Shown here one piece after another: positions 45,396-54,254 of a stretch of DNA of 64,000 nucleotides. This DNA is from Tychonema sp. LEGE 06208 (GTDB lineage Bacteria > Cyanobacteriota > Cyanobacteriia > Cyanobacteriales > Microcoleaceae): positions 62,001-126,000 of the forward strand of contig NZ_JADEWT010000001.1 in NCBI RefSeq assembly GCF_015207505.1, read 5' to 3'. Both the position numbers and the translations under genes were made by a program. Position 1 is the stretch's first letter; each line of letters starts with the position of its first letter. The notes beneath the pieces are model-generated. The model saw nothing but the letters and a program-made list of their open reading frames with translations. It had not been told where the DNA came from and made no database searches.

Positions 45396-47510
45396 ATGGT
45401 ATATGCAGAAAATTGGTCGCAGCCGTCTATGTTGGAACTAGCGCGATCGGGCAACTTTCAAGCCCTGAATTACTGGATTGACAGCTTGCTCAGACCCGAA
45501 GGGATTTATGCTCGTGTCGAACAAGCTCAAGCCGGCTGCGTCCAAATCTTAGTAGAATTCCAGCGGGAATTTGCGCCGGATACTACATTACTGGGGAGCA
45601 CTCTCCGGGAAAGCTTAGTCAAATTTATTTGTCACCAAGTCTGGAGACTCAACTCCCCAGCGGTAGAAGGGGTGCGAATTCACGCGCGGTTGGCTGGAGA
45701 ACCAGAGATTCTCTGGAAACAGTCAGTGCGAATTGTGACTCCGGCAAATCGGCGGCAGCGGCGCGATCGTTCCCTATTCGTCATAGATTGGGTTAAATTT
45801 AAAACGTATCGTTCTCTGCTGCTAGTGGGATCGGCACTTGCTTCATTTATTTTAGGGTGCTGGGTGAGCTACCACGAGGCTCTGGCCGTGCGGTTAGTAT
45901 CTCCAGTCTCGCCGTACCAGCAAGCTGGGCTAATTTCGGGGCCGCCTCCCAAACGTCCAGATTCGGTGCAAGCGGCTTTGGAAGTAGTACCAGTAGTGCA
46001 ACAAAAGCAGGTTGCTAATCCCTACGACCCCACCGTAACGCTGATGTTCGGGGGAAATGTGAATCTATCGGATGCGATCGGAGCATCTGCCGGTAACGAT
46101 TATGATTGGGCTTTTGCCAATATGGACGAGTATCGGCAAGCAGATGTGTCGATGGTTAATCTAGAAAATCCCCTGACTACCTCTACCTTGACCAAGAATA
46201 AAAAACAATTAAATTTTAAAGCCGATCCAGAATTGGTGAAAATATTAACAGCGGGAGGAGTGGATCTTGTCAATCTGGCAAACAGCCACGCTATGGATTA
46301 CGAGGAACCGGGGCTGGTGGAGACTATAAATACTCTAAATAATGCTGGAATTGGGCATCTGGGAGCCGGTAGAAATATTAAAGAAGCTAGGCGTCCAGAT
46401 ATTATTGAGGTTAAGGGTCAGCGGATCGCTTACCTCAGTTATTATGATACCGACCTTAACTCTGCCGACCAAGGGAAAGCTGGTACTAATCCCCGCCGCA
46501 ACAATCGCGTGGCAGAGGATATTCGAGCTCTCAGGGGTCAGGTAGACTGGATTATTGTTAATTACCACTGGGGAGTTGAGTTGGCAGATTATCCGGGAGA
46601 TTGGCAAATTGATTTGGCTCGGTTTACGATCGACCAAGGAGCAGATTTGGTAGTGGGACACCACCCCCACGTCCTCCAAGGTGCAGAAGTTTACAAAGGC
46701 CGCCCAATTGTTTACTCGCTTGGTGATTTTATATTCGGCGCGAATGCTCGCAGCGATTACGATACTGCAGTCCTGAAAGTATCGCTCAAAGACAGGAATA
46801 TGAAGGTAGAATTTCTGCCTGTGGAGGTGAAAAAGTTTCAGCCTTCGGTTGTGAATGGGGCGGCGGGCGATCGGATTCTCAAACACGTCGAACAAATTTC
46901 TAGTATTTTCGATCGCCCAATGCGATCTTCTGTAGTTCTAGATGCCACAATTAACTCAGGAATTACACCAAAAACTCCAAACTATCCATTGTCCCCAGCC
47001 AAGAGCGGTATCGACGGGCCAGGGCTGAATTCGCCCAAAACAGCAGGTGAAAGCAATCTGCCAGACCCAGCACAATCCAAACCTACTCCGATTTTGCCAG
47101 CTTTGCCTGCAGCACCCAAACAGCCGGACAACTCCTCATTATTTCAGAACGGCGCTGGGCCTGCAATTGAGTCAAGCCCGCCTCAAAATCAAGATTTGCC
47201 GCCGCGCATCTACCACACTCAACCTCAAAATCCCAACCGGGAAGCAGATCCCTTTACCAAAGAGCCATTCATCAAAGAACCGTTTATTGCGCCCCTATCT
47301 GGGAGTCAAGGAGGGGCGATGAGTCCCCAAAGCTATCTTCCCCCGACTCGGGCTCTATCTTTCAAAGTCGGGGTCACAGAGCAGCAGACACGCAGGAACA
47401 TTCCAGACACCAGCAGAGATCGGTCTAAGCAGCCGATCGCGCTGCCTCCTATAATAACTGCGAGGATGGGGACGGCCTATGAAGGTCGGAGCTATGATGC
47501 ACAGGGGTAA
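45396..47510 (+). CDS. CapA-like metallophosphatase-fold membrane protein
   Basis: 704 residues. Residues 1-125 form a cytoplasmic domain (ARSGNFQALNYWIDSLLRPEGIYARV) often seen fused to CapA in cyanobacteria; one transmembrane helix at about 137-158; the PGA_cap domain at 212-490 (VTLMFGGNVNLSDAIG, NLENPLTT, NLANSHAMDY, VVGHHPHVLQG, VYSLGDFIFG); then a Pro/Gln-rich disordered tail. CapA proteins act in poly-gamma-glutamate or capsule production. AAGGAGG precedes the ATG. Confidence 0.88.
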   Translation: MVYAENWSQPSMLELARSGNFQALNYWIDSLLRPEGIYARVEQAQAGCVQILVEFQREFAPDTTLLGSTLRESLVKFICHQVWRLNSPAVEGVRIHARLAGEPEILWKQSVRIVTPANRRQRRDRSLFVIDWVKFKTYRSLLLVGSALASFILGCWVSYHEALAVRLVSPVSPYQQAGLISGPPPKRPDSVQAALEVVPVVQQKQVANPYDPTVTLMFGGNVNLSDAIGASAGNDYDWAFANMDEYRQADVSMVNLENPLTTSTLTKNKKQLNFKADPELVKILTAGGVDLVNLANSHAMDYEEPGLVETINTLNNAGIGHLGAGRNIKEARRPDIIEVKGQRIAYLSYYDTDLNSADQGKAGTNPRRNNRVAEDIRALRGQVDWIIVNYHWGVELADYPGDWQIDLARFTIDQGADLVVGHHPHVLQGAEVYKGRPIVYSLGDFIFGANARSDYDTAVLKVSLKDRNMKVEFLPVEVKKFQPSVVNGAAGDRILKHVEQISSIFDRPMRSSVVLDATINSGITPKTPNYPLSPAKSGIDGPGLNSPKTAGESNLPDPAQSKPTPILPALPAAPKQPDNSSLFQNGAGPAIESSPPQNQDLPPRIYHTQPQNPNREADPFTKEPFIKEPFIAPLSGSQGGAMSPQSYLPPTRALSFKVGVTEQQTRRNIPDTSRDRSKQPIALPPIITARMGTAYEGRSYDAQG

Positions 47511-47576
47511 AAAAGGGGCGGTAATGGGCAAAAATCAACTAGCAGCGACCAATTACGACCGATTTACTAAGAACCA

Positions 47577-48476
47577 ATGATCGACGACCTACTACCGATG
47601 ACAAATGTGTTTGCGATCGCGCTGAAGCAAAAGCAGTATAAAACCTATATCCTCTCCGACGAAACCGCTAACTCTACTCTAGAAGTTGTGCCGGAACGGG
47701 GCGGTATTGCCACTAGCTGGCTGGTTGAAGGCAAAGAAATGTTGTACTTGGACGCGGAACGGTTCGCCAATCCCGATCGAACTGTACGCGGCGGGATTCC
47801 CATCTTGTTTCCCATCTGCGGCAATCTCGCCGACCAGACCTACACCTACAAAGGAGTCTCGCGCCAGCTCGAACGACACGGCTTTGCTCGCGATTTGCCT
47901 TGGACGGCGACGGAACAAGTCACGGAGGGTTGCGCGGCTCTTACCCTAGTGCTTAAAAGCGACGAGAAGACTCAAGCTGTTTATCCGTTTGATTTCCAGC
48001 TAGCTTTTACTTATCAAATTAAAGGCAATTCTTTGGAAATTGTGCAGGAATACACCAATCTTGGTGTCGAGCCCATGCCCTTTTCTAGCGGCTTGCACCC
48101 TTACTTTTTCGCTCCCGACAAGACAAATCTGCGCTTTCAGATTCCGGGGATGCAGTACAGAGATCGGAATACCCACTCTAAGGGTTATTTCACGGGGGTT
48201 TTTGACCCGACGCTGGATGAAATAGATATTTCCTTTGATGAACTCACGGGTCTTGCTGCTATTGTTACTGACGCGGCGCGGGGCTTGCGGCTCACCCTCA
48301 GTTACAATTCCAGCTATGGGAAGTTGATCTTCTGGATGATCGAGGGCAAGGATTTTTACTGTCTGGAACCTTGGACTGCTCCTGGAAATGCTCTAAACAC
48401 TGGCGAACACTTGATTTATTTGCAGCCGGGAGCGACTTGTGAGACGATCGTGCGGATGACTGCAACTTTTTTCTAA
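47577..48476 (+). CDS. aldose 1-epimerase family protein
   Basis: 299 residues. Galactose mutarotase-like fold: RGGIPILFPICGNLADQTY, the conserved HGFARDLPW (catalytic His), PFSSGLHPYFF (second His) and the late LEPWTAPGNALNTGEHLI (Glu). Closer to the D-hexose-6-phosphate epimerases than to GalM. Equilibrates sugar anomers in the cytosol. tRNA-Lys follows at 68 bp. Confidence 0.9.
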   Translation: MIDDLLPMTNVFAIALKQKQYKTYILSDETANSTLEVVPERGGIATSWLVEGKEMLYLDAERFANPDRTVRGGIPILFPICGNLADQTYTYKGVSRQLERHGFARDLPWTATEQVTEGCAALTLVLKSDEKTQAVYPFDFQLAFTYQIKGNSLEIVQEYTNLGVEPMPFSSGLHPYFFAPDKTNLRFQIPGMQYRDRNTHSKGYFTGVFDPTLDEIDISFDELTGLAAIVTDAARGLRLTLSYNSSYGKLIFWMIEGKDFYCLEPWTAPGNALNTGEHLIYLQPGATCETIVRMTATFF

Positions 48477-48483
48477 AAAACAC

Positions 48484-48512
48484 TTGCTATTTGAAATGAT
48501 GGGTGCTACTGT
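48484..48512 (+). promoter_or_regulatory. candidate promoter of tRNA-Lys
   Basis: TTGCTA (48484-48489), a 17-nt spacer and TACTGT (48507-48512), 31 nt before the tRNA. Same -35-like hexamer as upstream of tRNA-Phe. Confidence 0.35.
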
Positions 48513-48543
48513 TAGAAATTGTCTGCGGTAACAACGTTTACAC

Positions 48544-48615
48544 GGGTCGCTAGCTCAGCGGTAGAGCATTCGGCTTTTAACCGATTGGTCTCGGGTTCAA
48601 ATCCCGGGCGACCCA
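48544..48615 (+). tRNA. tRNA-Lys (anticodon TTT)
   Basis: 72 nt: acceptor GGGTCGC / GCGACCC perfectly paired, D loop AGCTCAGCGGTAGAGC, anticodon loop CTTTTAA with TTT, T arm CGGGTTCAAATCCCG. Discriminator A. Confidence 0.97.
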
Positions 48616-48801
48616 TTAAAAATCTAGAATTTTGAGTTTCGAGTTGAATGCTCGGAGCTCGAAATTTTGTTTTTTGAGCTTTTAAGTAGAAATTTGGAAA
48701 GATAATGCGCGATCGGCTACAAATTGTCTTAAGATTATCGTAAGAATTGAGCTTGTCTAAAATTCACGGCCCAGAAACACAAATAACTAGGAGGAATATC
48801 T

Positions 48802-49881
48802 ATGGCGCTTGTACCTATGCGACTGCTGCTCGACCACGCGGCTGAAAACGGTTACGGCCTACCGGCTTACAACGTCAACAACATGGAGCAAATCCAAGCG
48901 ATCATGCGCGCTGCTGACGAAACCAACAGCCCTGTGATCTTGCAAGCTTCTCGCGGCGCTCGCTCCTACGCTGGGGAAAATTTCCTGCGCCATTTGATTT
49001 TGGCGGCAGTTGAAACCTATCCTCACATTCCCATTTGTATGCACCAAGACCACGGCAATGCCCCCGGCACTTGCTATTCTGCCATGCGCCAAGGTTTCAC
49101 CAGCGTAATGATGGACGGTTCTCTGGAAGCGGATGCTAAAACTCCGGCCAGCTACGAGTACAACGTTGAAGTTACTCGCGAAGTTGTGAAAGTGGCTCAT
49201 TCGATCGGCGTTAGCGTTGAAGGCGAACTGGGTTGCTTGGGTTCTCTGGAAACAGGAATGGGCGAAGCAGAAGACGGCCACGGCTTTGAAGGTGCGCTTT
49301 CCCACGATCAATTGCTCACAGATCCCGAAGAAGCTGTTAATTTCGTTGAGCAAACCGGCGTTGATGCTCTCGCAGTGGCGATCGGCACTTCCCACGGCGC
49401 TTACAAGTTCACTCGCAAGCCGACTGGCGAAATTTTGGCAATCAGCCGCATTGAAGAAATTCACCGCCGCTTGCCCAATACTCACTTGGTAATGCACGGT
49501 TCTTCTTCTGTACCCCAAGAATTGCTGGAAATCATCAACAGCAACGGCGGCAAAATCCGCGAAACCTACGGCGTACCTGTGGAAGAAATCCAAAAGGGCA
49601 TCAAGTGCGGCGTTCGCAAGATCAATATCGATACTGACAACCGTTTGGCGATTACCGCTGCGGTGCGCGAAGCTTTGTTTGCTAAGCCCGAAGAATTCGA
49701 TCCGCGCCACTTCTTGAAGCCGTCGATCAAGTATATGCAGAAGGTTTGTAGCGATCGTTACAACTCTTTTGGTTGCGCCGGTCAAGGTACAAAGATCAAG
49801 CAAGTTTCTTTGGACGATTTCGCAGCTAAGTATGCTAAGGGCGAATTGAGTTCTTCTACTAAGAAGACTGTCGCTGTTTAA
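48802..49881 (+). CDS. fba: class II fructose-1,6-bisphosphate aldolase (Calvin-cycle type)
   Basis: 359 residues. Class II signature: the HQDHGN motif with Asp83 and Zn ligand His84, [21 protein letters not shown] and the [11 protein letters not shown] phosphate loop. Long C-terminal extension as in the CbbA type. Cleaves/condenses FBP and sedoheptulose-1,7-bisphosphate in the Calvin cycle and glycolysis. AGGAGGAA lies 9-16 nt upstream. Strongly biased codon use produces long antisense open frames. Confidence 0.96.
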   Translation: MALVPMRLLLDHAAENGYGLPAYNVNNMEQIQAIMRAADETNSPVILQASRGARSYAGENFLRHLILAAVETYPHIPICMHQDHGNAPGTCYSAMRQGFTSVMMDGSLEADAKTPASYEYNVEVTREVVKVAHSIGVSVEGELGCLGSLETGMGEAEDGHGFEGALSHDQLLTDPEEAVNFVEQTGVDALAVAIGTSHGAYKFTRKPTGEILAISRIEEIHRRLPNTHLVMHGSSSVPQELLEIINSNGGKIRETYGVPVEEIQKGIKCGVRKINIDTDNRLAITAAVREALFAKPEEFDPRHFLKPSIKYMQKVCSDRYNSFGCAGQGTKIKQVSLDDFAAKYAKGELSSSTKKTVAV

Positions 49882-49931
49882 TAATTTTAGGTTTGAGATT
49901 TGAGATTTATCTGAAGTCTAAAGTTTGGATA

Positions 49932-49961
49932 GCCGGGTAGCTGCGAAGTTGCCCGGTTTTT
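49932..49961 (+). terminator. intrinsic terminator of fba
   Basis: CCGGGTA pairs with TGCCCGG (7-8 bp), 9-11-nt loop, followed by TTTTT; 50 bp after the fba stop. Confidence 0.7.
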
Positions 49962-50085
49962 GTTTGTGGACAGAAACCGATAAGAGTTGTTATTGACAAC
50001 TGCGATCGCTATAGCAGTTTCCCTAATTTTGCTTACAATGAAACTAATTTTCGTGTGAAAAACCGTTTGAATCAAAGGTGAAGGA

Positions 50086-50733
50086 ATGGCAAAGGTTATT
50101 GCAGTTACAGAAGCTATTAAAAGCCTTGCTGAGGCTGAATCAAGGTTGAATTTGAGCAGAACTGAGGATGAGGCTTTTTTTACTGAGTGGCTAGCCCAAT
50201 TGCCAAATCCCAGCGATTCTGAACAAGCTGCTTTGGATACGCTACGACGCAGATTGCTATATCATAGAGCAGATGGAGAGTTGTTAGAAGGGTCAGTGAC
50301 TTTGCTGGTGGCATCACCTTTGTTAGAACTGGCGGGTTTCTACGATCCACCGTTTAGAATGAAGGCTGAGGCTGCGGTCGAAATTGCGATCGATGATGGG
50401 GAAGAAACGCTGCGCGGACGCATTGATATTTTGATTTTGCAGAATCAGCTTTGGGTAATGGTTTTGGAGTGTAAGAAGACTACGATTTCGGTGCGATCGG
50501 CATTACCCCAAGCATTAGCATACATGATGGCAAATCCCGATCTGGATAAACCGAGATTTGGGATGTTGACGAATGGCGATGATGTGTTGTTTGTGAAACT
50601 TATGGCTCAACCTACGCCCGAATACGGGTTATCGCGGGCATTTTCGATCTATACTGTGGGTAGTGAATTGCGATCGGCATTTCAAGTCTTGAAGCATTTA
50701 GGGCAAAGCATTACTAGATCGGACGGCGGTTGA
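50086..50733 (+). CDS. HsdR N-terminal-like (PD-(D/E)XK) restriction-type protein
   Basis: 215 residues. The central region has the type I restriction R-subunit N-terminal fold: EAAVEIAIDDGEETLRGRIDILILQNQLWVMVLECKKT, with the Asp, Glu and xK residues (RIDIL...LECKK) of a PD-(D/E)XK nuclease core. No helicase domain follows. A stand-alone form is common in cyanobacteria and of unproven role. The last three residues and the TGA stop lie in a GACGGCGGTTGAAACCGC palindromic repeat. Confidence 0.75.
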   Translation: MAKVIAVTEAIKSLAEAESRLNLSRTEDEAFFTEWLAQLPNPSDSEQAALDTLRRRLLYHRADGELLEGSVTLLVASPLLELAGFYDPPFRMKAEAAVEIAIDDGEETLRGRIDILILQNQLWVMVLECKKTTISVRSALPQALAYMMANPDLDKPRFGMLTNGDDVLFVKLMAQPTPEYGLSRAFSIYTVGSELRSAFQVLKHLGQSITRSDGG

Positions 50734-50742
50734 AACCGCGTC
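50722..50742. repeat. REP-like palindrome, copy A
   Basis: GAC-GGCGGTT-GAAACCGC-GTC imperfect palindrome. Contains the stop codon of the HsdR-N-like gene. Related copies at 50801 and 62492. Confidence 0.8.
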
Positions 50743-50798
50743 TACACAAACGATGTCCGGATGGTGCGCGGACTAAGAAATAAAGGGGTATTTAAGAT

Positions 50799-50826
50799 AA
50801 GACGGCGGTTTCAACCACCGAGTCTT
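50799..50826. repeat. REP-like palindrome, copy B
   Basis: AAGAC-GGCGGTTTCAACCACCG-AGTCTT. Encodes the last residues (IRLGG) and the stop of the minus-strand STAND gene. Confidence 0.8.
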
Positions 50827-52190
50827 ATGGTGGCATATTGCCTCAGTACAGGTGAAATAGTGTAAAAATTTGCTTGTTGTTCTATCAAGCAGCGACGCGA
50901 TAAAGATTGCAGCGCATTTACCAAATCTGAGGCGGGAATTTGGCTATTTTCTAGCAATTGGGTGAGGTTAATTGCATCGCTTGCTTTGGCTAACAAGGAG
51001 ATTACTTGTTTTTCTAATTCGGATAGGCGGCTAAATTGCTGCTGTAAAACATCTTTCAAATCTTCGGGCAACAATATGATATCATTTGGTAATAACTGAT
51101 TCACGCAGCCTCCCAATTCTTGAATCAGAGTCGCCACGCTTTTTAACCAGAGGGGATTGCCTTGGTAGCGATGGATGAGTGCTTCACTGTTATCGCTTTC
51201 TTCTAATCCGCAATCTCTCAGTATTTCCCGTCCGGCGGCGATGTCTAAACCTTTGAGTTGTAAGGTACGAATAGAAGTATTTTGGTTTTTAACTTGAGTC
51301 ACTTCTCTCGGTTGTTCCCAACCGATTAACATCAAGCAGCTTTGATGGGATAATTTTTCTATTTGTTTGAATAAGGTGCGATATTCTTCGCATTCAGGTT
51401 TATATTTGCCTGCGAATTCGCCGCTACAAAAAAGGTTGTGAACGTCATCTAATATTATTAAACAGCGATGGTTTTGTAAATACTTAATTAACGGTAAGGG
51501 TTTCTGGTTGGTTGGGGATGAATCTTGTTTTTGTGAGTTAGAAAAAAGCTGTGTTAGGTTAGATTGAAATTTATCTATGGTGGGGAATTCGTCGAGGGTG
51601 TACCAAGCTGTGTACTCAAACTCGTGTTTGATTTGTTGTACGAGTTGTACTGCTAGGGTGGTTTTGCCGATGCCGCTGATGCCGGTGAGGGTGATGAGGC
51701 GGCTGTTTTGTTGTAGAATCCAGTTGGTGAGGGTGTCGAGAGAGGAAGTGCGATCGTAGAAATCACCCAACTCTGGCATTTCGCTTAAATCTTGATGTAG
51801 AGTGTTGGTTTGTGTTGAGTTAGATGTTTCCTGATTTGGTGGCTGTGAGTTGGGTAGTTCTGGTGGGTATCTAGCTTGTCCACAAATGTTGAAAATACTG
51901 CTCACGTTGTTTGCAAAGTTTAAAGCATTAGAGTTTTGCAACCTCTCCATTGTAGAGCGAAAATTCGATTTACTGACATCTTCTCCTAACTCCTCTGACA
52001 GTATCTGCCATAATTCCGATCCGATTTCCCTGATGCGACTTTCGGAACAGTCAAAATCCTTGGCTATTTGCTTGTATGTCTCGCGTTGTAGAGTTCCCCG
52101 CAGTACCGCTGCTTGTAAATCATCAAGGTGCTGACCTGTTTTCTCGAAAACTATGCGATCGGCGAGGTTTAACATTTCTTTAAGATTCAT
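50811..52190 (-). CDS. NB-ARC STAND NTPase with vMAP-type N-terminal helix-turn-helix, shortened C-terminus
   Basis: 459 residues. Residues 1-85: helix-turn-helix domain of vWA-MoxR-associated proteins (LRGTLQRETYKQIAKDFDCSESRIREIGSELW). Residues 140-380: NB-ARC NTPase with Walker A GISGIGKTT (170-178), Walker B CLIILDDV (243-250) and the GNPL motif (344-347). Residues 385-450: winged helix (SELEKQVISLLAKA, PVLRQYA). Relatives usually continue into WD40, TPR or another sensor or effector; this one stops at once, in a palindromic repeat. STAND proteins act as switches in signalling and defence. Divergent from two glycine-rich membrane proteins. Confidence 0.85.
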   Translation of the reverse strand: MNLKEMLNLADRIVFEKTGQHLDDLQAAVLRGTLQRETYKQIAKDFDCSESRIREIGSELWQILSEELGEDVSKSNFRSTMERLQNSNALNFANNVSSIFNICGQARYPPELPNSQPPNQETSNSTQTNTLHQDLSEMPELGDFYDRTSSLDTLTNWILQQNSRLITLTGISGIGKTTLAVQLVQQIKHEFEYTAWYTLDEFPTIDKFQSNLTQLFSNSQKQDSSPTNQKPLPLIKYLQNHRCLIILDDVHNLFCSGEFAGKYKPECEEYRTLFKQIEKLSHQSCLMLIGWEQPREVTQVKNQNTSIRTLQLKGLDIAAGREILRDCGLEESDNSEALIHRYQGNPLWLKSVATLIQELGGCVNQLLPNDIILLPEDLKDVLQQQFSRLSELEKQVISLLAKASDAINLTQLLENSQIPASDLVNALQSLSRRCLIEQQANFYTISPVLRQYATIRLGG

Positions 52191-52240
52191 CTGGCAGGGA
52201 GATGCGAGAGTTTTGTGTATTGTAGCTCACAACTGCCAAC

Positions 52241-52270
52241 ATTTTCGTACATTTTCGTACATTGTTGTAC
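52241..52270. promoter_or_regulatory. three 10-bp direct iterons between the STAND and glycine-rich genes
   Basis: ATTTTCGTAC, ATTTTCGTAC, ATTGTTGTAC in exact 10-bp phase, i.e. on one face of the helix. They lie 51 bp upstream of the STAND start and 81 bp upstream of the -35 hexamer of the divergent gene. Likely operator; the binding protein is unknown, though the HTH of the STAND protein is a candidate. Confidence 0.6.
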
Positions 52271-52335
52271 AAACTTAGATTAAAGTTAAAGTAAAAGCGA
52301 GGGAGAATTGGCGGCAAAATAGAACTTTTTTGGGC

Positions 52336-52364
52336 TAGACAAACTTTGAATTTATTAAGATAAT
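52336..52364 (+). promoter_or_regulatory. promoter of the glycine-rich gene pair
   Basis: TAGACA (52336-52341), 17-nt spacer and GATAAT (52359-52364), each one mismatch from consensus. AAAAGGA precedes the ATG at 52395. Confidence 0.6.
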
Positions 52365-52394
52365 GGAACAAGTATTAAAAGGATAAATTAATTT

Positions 52395-52985
52395 ATGAAT
52401 TGGGAAAATATTGCCAGTAAAGCGGGTGAAAAAGTTGTAGAAAATGTTGTAGAAAACACTCTGGGAATTAATGGAAATACAGTCAAAACAGTCAAAGCGG
52501 TTGCAGAAACTGGTGCTGCGGTAGGTGCGGCTGCCAGTGCTGCTACAGGGTTGACTGTTGCAGCAACGTCAGGAGCAGGAATTACTTCGGGTCTAGCTGC
52601 AGCAGGTGGTGTGGTTGGTGGTGGTATGGCGGCTGCTCCTGCGGTATTAGCAGCAGGCCCTGCTTATCTGGGGGCAAAAATAATGAATGAAACTTTGTTC
52701 AAAGAGCAATCGAACTTGTCTGAGGAAGAGAATGATGCTCGTGCAGCGGCAAGAACAGCTACAAACATTGGGGCTGTTGCTGGTTTAGCTGGTGCTGGTG
52801 CTGTAACGGTAGCTGGCGGTGCTTCTGGTGCTGCAATTATGGGCACCCTTGCTGGTATCGGTGGCGTTGTCGGGGGAGGCGCGATCGCTGGTACTGCCAT
52901 AGTTGCTGCTGCACCTGTTGCGGCGGCGGCTGCTATTGGATACGGAATATATAAACTGTTTGGAGGTAAAGGGAAAGATAGTTAG
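52395..52985 (+). CDS. glycine/alanine-rich membrane protein with glycine-zipper segments
   Basis: 196 residues. After a short charged N-terminus (MNWENIASKAGEKVVENVVENTL), residues 36-100 and 118-188 consist almost wholly of Gly, Ala and Val in GxxxG-type spacing (GITSGLAAAGGVVGGGMAAA; GTLAGIGGVVGGGAIAGTAI), separated by a charged loop (KEQSNLSEEENDARAAAR). It ends in a basic tail. Predicted to insert into membranes as helical hairpins. No family with known activity is recognised; pore-forming effectors and holins share such composition. Confidence 0.7.
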   Translation: MNWENIASKAGEKVVENVVENTLGINGNTVKTVKAVAETGAAVGAAASAATGLTVAATSGAGITSGLAAAGGVVGGGMAAAPAVLAAGPAYLGAKIMNETLFKEQSNLSEEENDARAAARTATNIGAVAGLAGAGAVTVAGGASGAAIMGTLAGIGGVVGGGAIAGTAIVAAAPVAAAAAIGYGIYKLFGGKGKDS

Positions 52986-53039
52986 TTCAGTTTGGCTTTG
53001 AAAGTCTAATTAATCTGAAGTTTAGCGGAACATTTAATT

Positions 53040-53387
53040 ATGATGGATGAGATAGTCAATAAGTTAGCTGGTCTAGGAGTTGCTGGTTTAGTCTTAGTTG
53101 GGCTTGTTGCAACCTCTTCTTATGCAGGAGCCGTAGCAATTACAACTTCGTTAGCTTTTTTAGGTGGTCCTTTTGGCATGATTGGTGGCGCAGTTGCTCT
53201 CACCTTGATTGCAGGCGTTTCAAGCATGATTGCAAAGGTTGGGGTTGAGACTTTAGCAAAGGCTGTAGTTCAGGAACTCAAGAAGAGTGGCAGATCTGAG
53301 AGCTCTATCATTCAAGAAATCAATAATTTTCCAATGATTACTCAAGGTCTACGTTCCCAACTACGTGAATATGTCCGCCTAGTATAA
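53040..53387 (+). CDS. small membrane protein with glycine-rich hairpin
   Basis: 115 residues. Two hydrophobic helices at about 10-30 and 38-65 (GVAGLVLVGLVATSS; GGPFGMIGGAVALTLIAGVSSMIA), then an amphipathic charged C-terminus (VVQELKKSGRSESSIIQEIN). 54 bp after the preceding glycine-rich gene, same strand, with a shared terminator; probably cotranscribed. Function unknown. Confidence 0.7.
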   Translation: MMDEIVNKLAGLGVAGLVLVGLVATSSYAGAVAITTSLAFLGGPFGMIGGAVALTLIAGVSSMIAKVGVETLAKAVVQELKKSGRSESSIIQEINNFPMITQGLRSQLREYVRLV

Positions 53388-53438
53388 AAGGAATAAGTGT
53401 GATTGCTGCTCTCCATTAGTGCGATCGTCTTTTTTTGT

Positions 53439-53477
53439 AGGTTGGGTTGACGCTGGTGTCACCCAACCTCTTTTTTT
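53439..53477 (+). terminator. intrinsic terminator of the glycine-rich gene pair
   Basis: AGGTTGGGT(T)GAC pairs with GTCACCCAACCT (12 bp, one bulge, 6-nt loop), followed by CTTTTTTT. Confidence 0.7.
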
Positions 53478-53594
53478 ACTTACAATCTTATCCATTTCCA
53501 CCATCTCAAAGGGCGACGATCGCACGGAGAGTGATCGCCCATAACGCATCGAGAGCGATCGCATTTCTCTTTTACAAATCAAGATTCCAACTGC

Positions 53595-53864
53595 TTAGGG
53601 AAAATAACGATAAAATTCCCGACGATGTAGAACACGCATCACTTCTATAACATCTTCATTAACCTCTATTCCAATACGGTAATCGCCGATGCGGATGCGA
53701 TAGCGACCCGCGTAACCTCTCATGGCTTTAATGTCAGAAATCTCCTCCAAGGTGTTGATTGCTTCTAGTGTGGTAAAAGCCAGATCGTAGATGCGTTGGT
53801 AAGATGTCGAGCTCTTCAGTTGTTTCAAGTCTTTTAGAAAAGCCTGACGGTATTGAACTTCCAA
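53595..53864 (-). CDS. RelE/ParE-family toxin
   Basis: 89 residues. The pattern VQYRQAFLKDLKQL, then ALEEI-like TLEEISDIKAMRGYAGRYRIRIGDYRIGIEV and VMRVLHRREFYRYFP is the RelE fold with its basic strand and C-terminal catalytic-type Arg/Tyr. mRNA cleavage at the ribosome is the family activity. 5 bp downstream of its antitoxin gene. Confidence 0.85.
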   Translation of the reverse strand: MEVQYRQAFLKDLKQLKSSTSYQRIYDLAFTTLEAINTLEEISDIKAMRGYAGRYRIRIGDYRIGIEVNEDVIEVMRVLHRREFYRYFP

Positions 53865-53869
53865 GATAA

Positions 53870-54097
53870 CTATTCCTCAAGATAAGCTAAGGCTTCCGAG
53901 CGATTTAGCAAGGGAGTATTAACAGCTTCATCCATTGCTTTGTTCATGCAATAATCTTCTACCGCACCCGCAAGTCGATCGACAGAAACTTCTTCATTAG
54001 GTAGTAGTAGTTGTCGCCATAGCTCAATAGGAATCACCACAGCGCTTACATCTCCGTCTTTGTTCGTAAGATATTCAATATTTAACGTTGTTTCCAT
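53870..54097 (-). CDS. antitoxin of the RelE pair
   Basis: 75 residues. Begins METTLNIEYLTNKDGDVSAVVIPIELWRQLL, a short beta-alpha N-terminal DNA-binding type, and ends in an acidic helical tail for toxin binding. Precedes the toxin, the usual order, so it would neutralise it and repress the operon. Confidence 0.8.
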   Translation of the reverse strand: METTLNIEYLTNKDGDVSAVVIPIELWRQLLLPNEEVSVDRLAGAVEDYCMNKAMDEAVNTPLLNRSEALAYLEE

Positions 54098-54254
54098 GTC
54101 ATACTCCCGAAACTTCCTGCAATTCTAGCTTACCTGAGAGTGCTGTGGCAATATCTGGTTTAGGATAAAATATCAAGTAAACATTGGTAGCGATCGCCCC
54201 ATAACACATAAAGAGCGATCGCTCTTTATGCAACCAAAAGCATCAACGTTAGTT

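Noticed and set aside
48859-49803. 314-codon open frame antisense to fba
   Set aside because: It mirrors strongly biased codons of the aldolase gene on the other strand, has no ribosome site and no recognisable protein family.
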